Source: Hyphomicrobiales bacterium (GTDB lineage: Bacteria > Pseudomonadota > Alphaproteobacteria > Rhizobiales > Rhizobiaceae). Taken from it: DNA of 64,000 nucleotides. The notes below the pieces were generated by a model. That model was not told the origin of the DNA. It searched no databases and worked only from the letters and a program-made list of their open reading frames with translations. Below are positions 61,265-64,000 of the stretch, piece by piece (within the stretch, counting starts at the first letter, position 1; the number at the start of each line of letters is the position of its first letter). Location: positions 1-64,000 of the forward strand of contig UBYX01000012.1 of the NCBI GenBank assembly GCA_900469955.1, in the 5' to 3' direction. A program made the translations under genes and the position numbers.

Positions 61265-61792
61265 ATGGAAAATACAGACGGCATTCGGCCGAAACGGCGA
61301 GAGGCGGCCGCGCTGGACACATTCGACCGAAAGATATTAGCCGCACTCGCCACGGACGCAGATCAGAGTTATGCCGCGCTCGGCCAAAAGGTCGGGCTCT
61401 CGCCGCCGGCGGTGCATGAGCGGGTGAAGCGCCTAAAGCGCTCCGGAGTGATCCGCGACACCGTCGCGAGGCTCGACGGCACTGCGGCCGGCAAGCCGCT
61501 CCTGGCTTTCGTGCATGTGGAGGCGGCCGGATGGGGAAAGAGCGAGCGGCTGATGCAGATCGCCCGCTTCCCGGAAGTAGAGGAAATGCATTCCGTCGCG
61601 GGAGATGCGAGCATGATCCTCAAGGTTCGGATGGAAAACCCGCAGGCGCGGGAATTCCTGCTCGGGCAGATCCATTCCGTACCCGGCGTGCGCGGCACCC
61701 GCAGTTATGTCGCGCTCTCCACCTATCTCGACCGTCCTGTGCAGGCGGAGGTGACTGAGGATTGGCCGTCCGTGCCGCTGCCGCAGGAGTGA
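61265..61792 (+). CDS. Lrp/AsnC family transcription regulator
   Basis: 175-residue DNA-binding regulator. The N-terminal helix-turn-helix DTFDRKILAALATDADQSYAALG followed by GLSPPAVHERVKRLKRSGVI is typical (quoted in part), and the RAM ligand-binding domain follows (VEEMHSVAGDASMILKVR). AGGGG lies nine bases before the ATG. Divergent from the Rid gene, and its stop abuts the stop of the dehydratase. Amino-acid responsive control of those neighbours is likely but inferred. Confidence 0.93.
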   Translation: MENTDGIRPKRREAAALDTFDRKILAALATDADQSYAALGQKVGLSPPAVHERVKRLKRSGVIRDTVARLDGTAAGKPLLAFVHVEAAGWGKSERLMQIARFPEVEEMHSVAGDASMILKVRMENPQAREFLLGQIHSVPGVRGTRSYVALSTYLDRPVQAEVTEDWPSVPLPQE

Positions 61793-62737
61793 TCAGCCGA
61801 ATTTGACCGCGGTCGTATTGGCGCCGCAGACGAGCACACAGATGCGTTCGTCCGGATCAGGCACATATCTGCCCGAGAGAAGAGCGGCGAAGGCTGCGGC
61901 CCCGCCGGGTTCGGCCACGATCCGTGCGCCGGCCCATAGCGCCTTCTGGGCATTGAGTATCTCCTCGTCGGAGACCAGCACCGGCGGCTGGACGAATTTT
62001 TGTGCCACCGGGAACATCAAGGCGCCGATTTGCTTCGGCGCAAGCGAGTCCGCTGCGATGCCGCCGGCCGGCGCATCCACCGGCCTGCCGGCCTTGAAGG
62101 CGTGATCGAGCGTCGGCGCGCCATCCGATTCGACCGCGACGATCTTCACCCGGCCGCGGAACCACGAGGCGATGCCGCCGATCAGCCCGCCGCCGCCGAC
62201 AGCCACCAGCAATGTCGTCATATGCGGCAGGTCCTCCTCGATCTCCTTGCCGAGCGTGCCCTGGCCCGTTAGCGTCTCCGCTTGGTCATAGGCATGGATT
62301 TGCAGCGCGCCGCTTGCCGCCGCATAGGTCTCGCTTGCCGCCAGAGCATCCGCATATCGCTCTCCGCCGACCACCAGTTCCGCGCCATAGGAGCGGATGA
62401 GATCGATCTTCGCCTGCGAGGCGACGCTCGGCACGAAGATGTGCGCCGGCACGCCACGTTCGCGGGCGGCATAGGCGACTGCCGCACCATGATTGCCGCC
62501 GGATGCCGCCACCACGCCGGCCGCCGGGACGTCGCGGGTAAGCAGGCTGGTGAAGGCGCCGCGCACCTTGAAGGAGCCGGAATGCTGCAGGAGTTCGAGC
62601 TTGAGGTCGACCGGCCGCGCCGCGCCGCCGAAATCCTTCATGTCGACCCGCATCACCGGTGTGCGGCGAATGAACGGCCGGATCTGCGTCTCGGCTTCGG
62701 AAATGCGTTCGGGCGTGACGAGATTTTCGATCGACAT
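61793..62737 (-). CDS. Threonine/serine dehydratase, PLP-dependent
   Basis: 314-residue fold-type II enzyme. PLP Lys57 lies in SGSFKVRGA, the ASGGNHGAAVAYA loop binds substrate and VGGGGLIGG holds the phosphate. No C-terminal ACT regulatory domain, so it is a catabolic or racemase-like form. Its stop directly follows the Lrp regulator's (61792/61793). Deamination yields 2-oxobutyrate or pyruvate via an enamine. Confidence 0.93.
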   Translation of the reverse strand: MSIENLVTPERISEAETQIRPFIRRTPVMRVDMKDFGGAARPVDLKLELLQHSGSFKVRGAFTSLLTRDVPAAGVVAASGGNHGAAVAYAARERGVPAHIFVPSVASQAKIDLIRSYGAELVVGGERYADALAASETYAAASGALQIHAYDQAETLTGQGTLGKEIEEDLPHMTTLLVAVGGGGLIGGIASWFRGRVKIVAVESDGAPTLDHAFKAGRPVDAPAGGIAADSLAPKQIGALMFPVAQKFVQPPVLVSDEEILNAQKALWAGARIVAEPGGAAAFAALLSGRYVPDPDERICVLVCGANTTAVKFG

Positions 62738-62796
62738 GATGGCCTCGTTGGTTGGATGGCGATGGGTAGCCCGTAATTCGGCGAATGAAAAGCGCT

Positions 62797-63693
62797 TCAG
62801 TCACCCACCCGCTCTGCGAGGAAGTCGACGACCGCGCGAACGGCCGGAAGCTGCCCGCGCCGATGCGGCATCAGGATCGTTGTGGTGATGCTGCCGGCCG
62901 TCCAGGCGGGTAGCAGGTGAACAAGCTTTCCTTCAGTAAGTGCTGCCTGACAAACCGATGTCGGCAGACACGCCACGCCAAGCCCCGCAATCGCCGCCTT
63001 CATCATCACCATGGGTTCGTCTGCGGCGATCACCGGCGTCGGCGCGACCTGAACCTCTTCTCCGTCCTCCGACGTCAGTTGCCAGCGGGTGTCGCCGAGA
63101 CCCGCCGTGATAGCTTGATGTCCGGCAAGATGCTCCGGCCGCCGCGGTTCGCCATGAAGCCTGACATAGTCCGGCGAGGCGACGACGAAGAAAGCATGAG
63201 TAGCCAGCCTGCGCTGCAGCAGCGTCGAATCCGGCAAGGGTGCCTGATGGCTGCGGACTGCGATATCGAACCCCTCCTGCACGATGTCTACGAACCGGTC
63301 GCTGACATGCAGCGAGACTTGCAGCTTGGGGTATCGCGCGGGAAGTTCAACCAGATGTTCGGCGAGCACGAACTGGGCGGTCGGCACCGCGGCGGTCATC
63401 CGCACGATGCCGCTCGGCTCGCCGAGATGGGTGCGGACGATCGCCTCGGCCATTTCGGCTTCGATGACCGAGGCCTGGGCATGCCGGAGGAATTCCCGTC
63501 CCAGATCGGTGAGAGCGAAGCTTCTGGATGTACGTTGGATCAGTCGTACCCCGAGCCGGCGTTCCAATTCTGCCACCCGCTTGCTCACGGTGGACTTTGG
63601 CACGCCGAGCATTCGTCCGGCAGCCGAAAAGCCGCCATGCTCCACCGCTTGAACGAAAAAATGCAGGTCGTTGAGGTTGAGCGGATTGCTCAT
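62797..63693 (-). CDS. LysR family transcription regulator
   Basis: 298-residue regulator. The N-terminal winged helix is LNDLHFFVQAVEHGGFSAAG followed by LGVPKSTVSKRVAELERRLG, and the C-terminal substrate-binding domain is complete. The ATG at 63693 is preferred; the frame extends to 63744 without support. It is divergent from the glutathione transferase gene at the window edge, a common regulator/target layout. Confidence 0.93.
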   Translation of the reverse strand: MSNPLNLNDLHFFVQAVEHGGFSAAGRMLGVPKSTVSKRVAELERRLGVRLIQRTSRSFALTDLGREFLRHAQASVIEAEMAEAIVRTHLGEPSGIVRMTAAVPTAQFVLAEHLVELPARYPKLQVSLHVSDRFVDIVQEGFDIAVRSHQAPLPDSTLLQRRLATHAFFVVASPDYVRLHGEPRRPEHLAGHQAITAGLGDTRWQLTSEDGEEVQVAPTPVIAADEPMVMMKAAIAGLGVACLPTSVCQAALTEGKLVHLLPAWTAGSITTTILMPHRRGQLPAVRAVVDFLAERVGD

Positions 63694-63797
63694 GCCAGCT
63701 TCCAGATTTGTGAACTTTGAGGTGCTGAAACGGCGTCTACACATCCAGCGTCTACAAAATCATATTGCCTTTCGGTATCAACGCAAGGAGTGAAATC

Positions 63798-64000
63798 ATG
63801 ACACCGATCCTGTTTTATGGTGTGCCAGAAGGATGTTCGTTCGGTTCGATTGTCGCGCTGGAATGGACCGGCGCCCCCTATCGTCTCTGCCGTATCGACA
63901 TGCCGGGAGTAGTTACGAGTGAGACTTACAGGCCGCTGAACCCGATTGGCGAGACGCCGTCGCTGATGCTGCCGGATGGCCGGGTGATGAGCGAGAGCAT
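63798..64000 (+). CDS. Glutathione S-transferase, N-terminal part (cut by window end)
   Basis: The first 67 codons read as a GST thioredoxin domain: MTPILFYGVPEGCSFGS with a Cys-Ser at the active-site position and NPIGETPSLMLPDG with the cis-proline loop, then SES for glutathione gamma-glutamyl binding. AAGGAG lies seven to eight bases before the ATG. The remainder is outside the window. The LysR regulator is divergent, 104 bases away. Confidence 0.85.
   Translation, partial: MTPILFYGVPEGCSFGSIVALEWTGAPYRLCRIDMPGVVTSETYRPLNPIGETPSLMLPDGRVMSES

Overview
The window looks like a chromosomal segment of a GC-rich alphaproteobacterium, most likely of the family Rhizobiaceae (Rhizobium, Agrobacterium or Ensifer type). 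The evidence is the gene content: MbfA with an Irr-type operator, a Sinorhizobium-type phosphatidylethanolamine N-methyltransferase (PmtA), BTLCP, an NDUFA9-like protein, YeeZ-like reductase next to queG, and dnaN next to rsmI. Several starts also follow rhizobial habits, for example infC beginning at an ATT codon. No rRNA, tRNA, CRISPR array, insertion sequence or integrase was recognised. Most of the window is housekeeping DNA with short gaps, 1-4 base overlaps (TGATG or ATGA) and convergent 3' ends that nearly touch.

Layout. 0-4.1 kb: a TRAP solute receptor, the iron exporter mbfA behind an iron-control element, a periplasmic cysteine protease and an alpha/beta hydrolase. 4.3-9.4 kb: the translation block infC-rpmI-rplT-pheS-pheT, with a possible attenuator between rplT and pheS. 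9.4-13.6 kb: small metabolic genes including two unrelated aldo/keto reductases, a probably frameshifted NTF2-like gene and a Gfo/Idh/MocA oxidoreductase. 13.6-17.2 kb: a glycan-transfer module (GtrA, polyprenyl-phosphate GT2, large GT-C-like membrane protein). 17.3-17.9 kb: two small genes related to gene-transfer-agent or phage spike proteins. 18.2-29.3 kb: xseA and a run of small enzymes, including a soluble chemoreceptor and repair alkyltransferase ogt. 29.4-32.1 kb: guaA, MTA/SAH nucleosidase and a thioesterase.

32.2-37.3 kb holds a periplasmic iron-related operon: imelysin, di-heme oxidoreductase, second imelysin, DUF1513 protein, with a degenerate Irr-type element upstream. 37.4-45 kb: rsmB, a small RlpA-like protein, YeeZ-queG-GST, uppP and an NDUFA9-like gene. 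45.1-49.8 kb: pmtA-phosphatase-pyrF, dnaN, and divergently rsmI-yraN. 49.8-54.2 kb: a complete glycerol-3-phosphate ABC importer (ugpBAEC) behind a three-unit Pho box. 54.3-60.8 kb: cupin, gshB, comM, cysK, dut, prfC. The window ends with a Rid-family protein, an Lrp/AsnC regulator, a threonine/serine dehydratase, a LysR regulator and the start of a glutathione transferase.

The least ordinary items are: (1) mutually exclusive hairpins across the rplT stop codon and the rplT-pheS gap; (2) the orphan spike-base protein pair; (3) the imelysin/di-heme/imelysin operon whose second imelysin lacks the signature histidine; (4) the GtrA/GT2/GT-C module; (5) a one-base frameshift after a strong ribosome-binding site in the NTF2-like gene; (6) enzymes missing a family-defining residue, namely the histidine phosphatase and the Rid protein. 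All functional statements come from reading the sequence and remembered family knowledge; no search was run.
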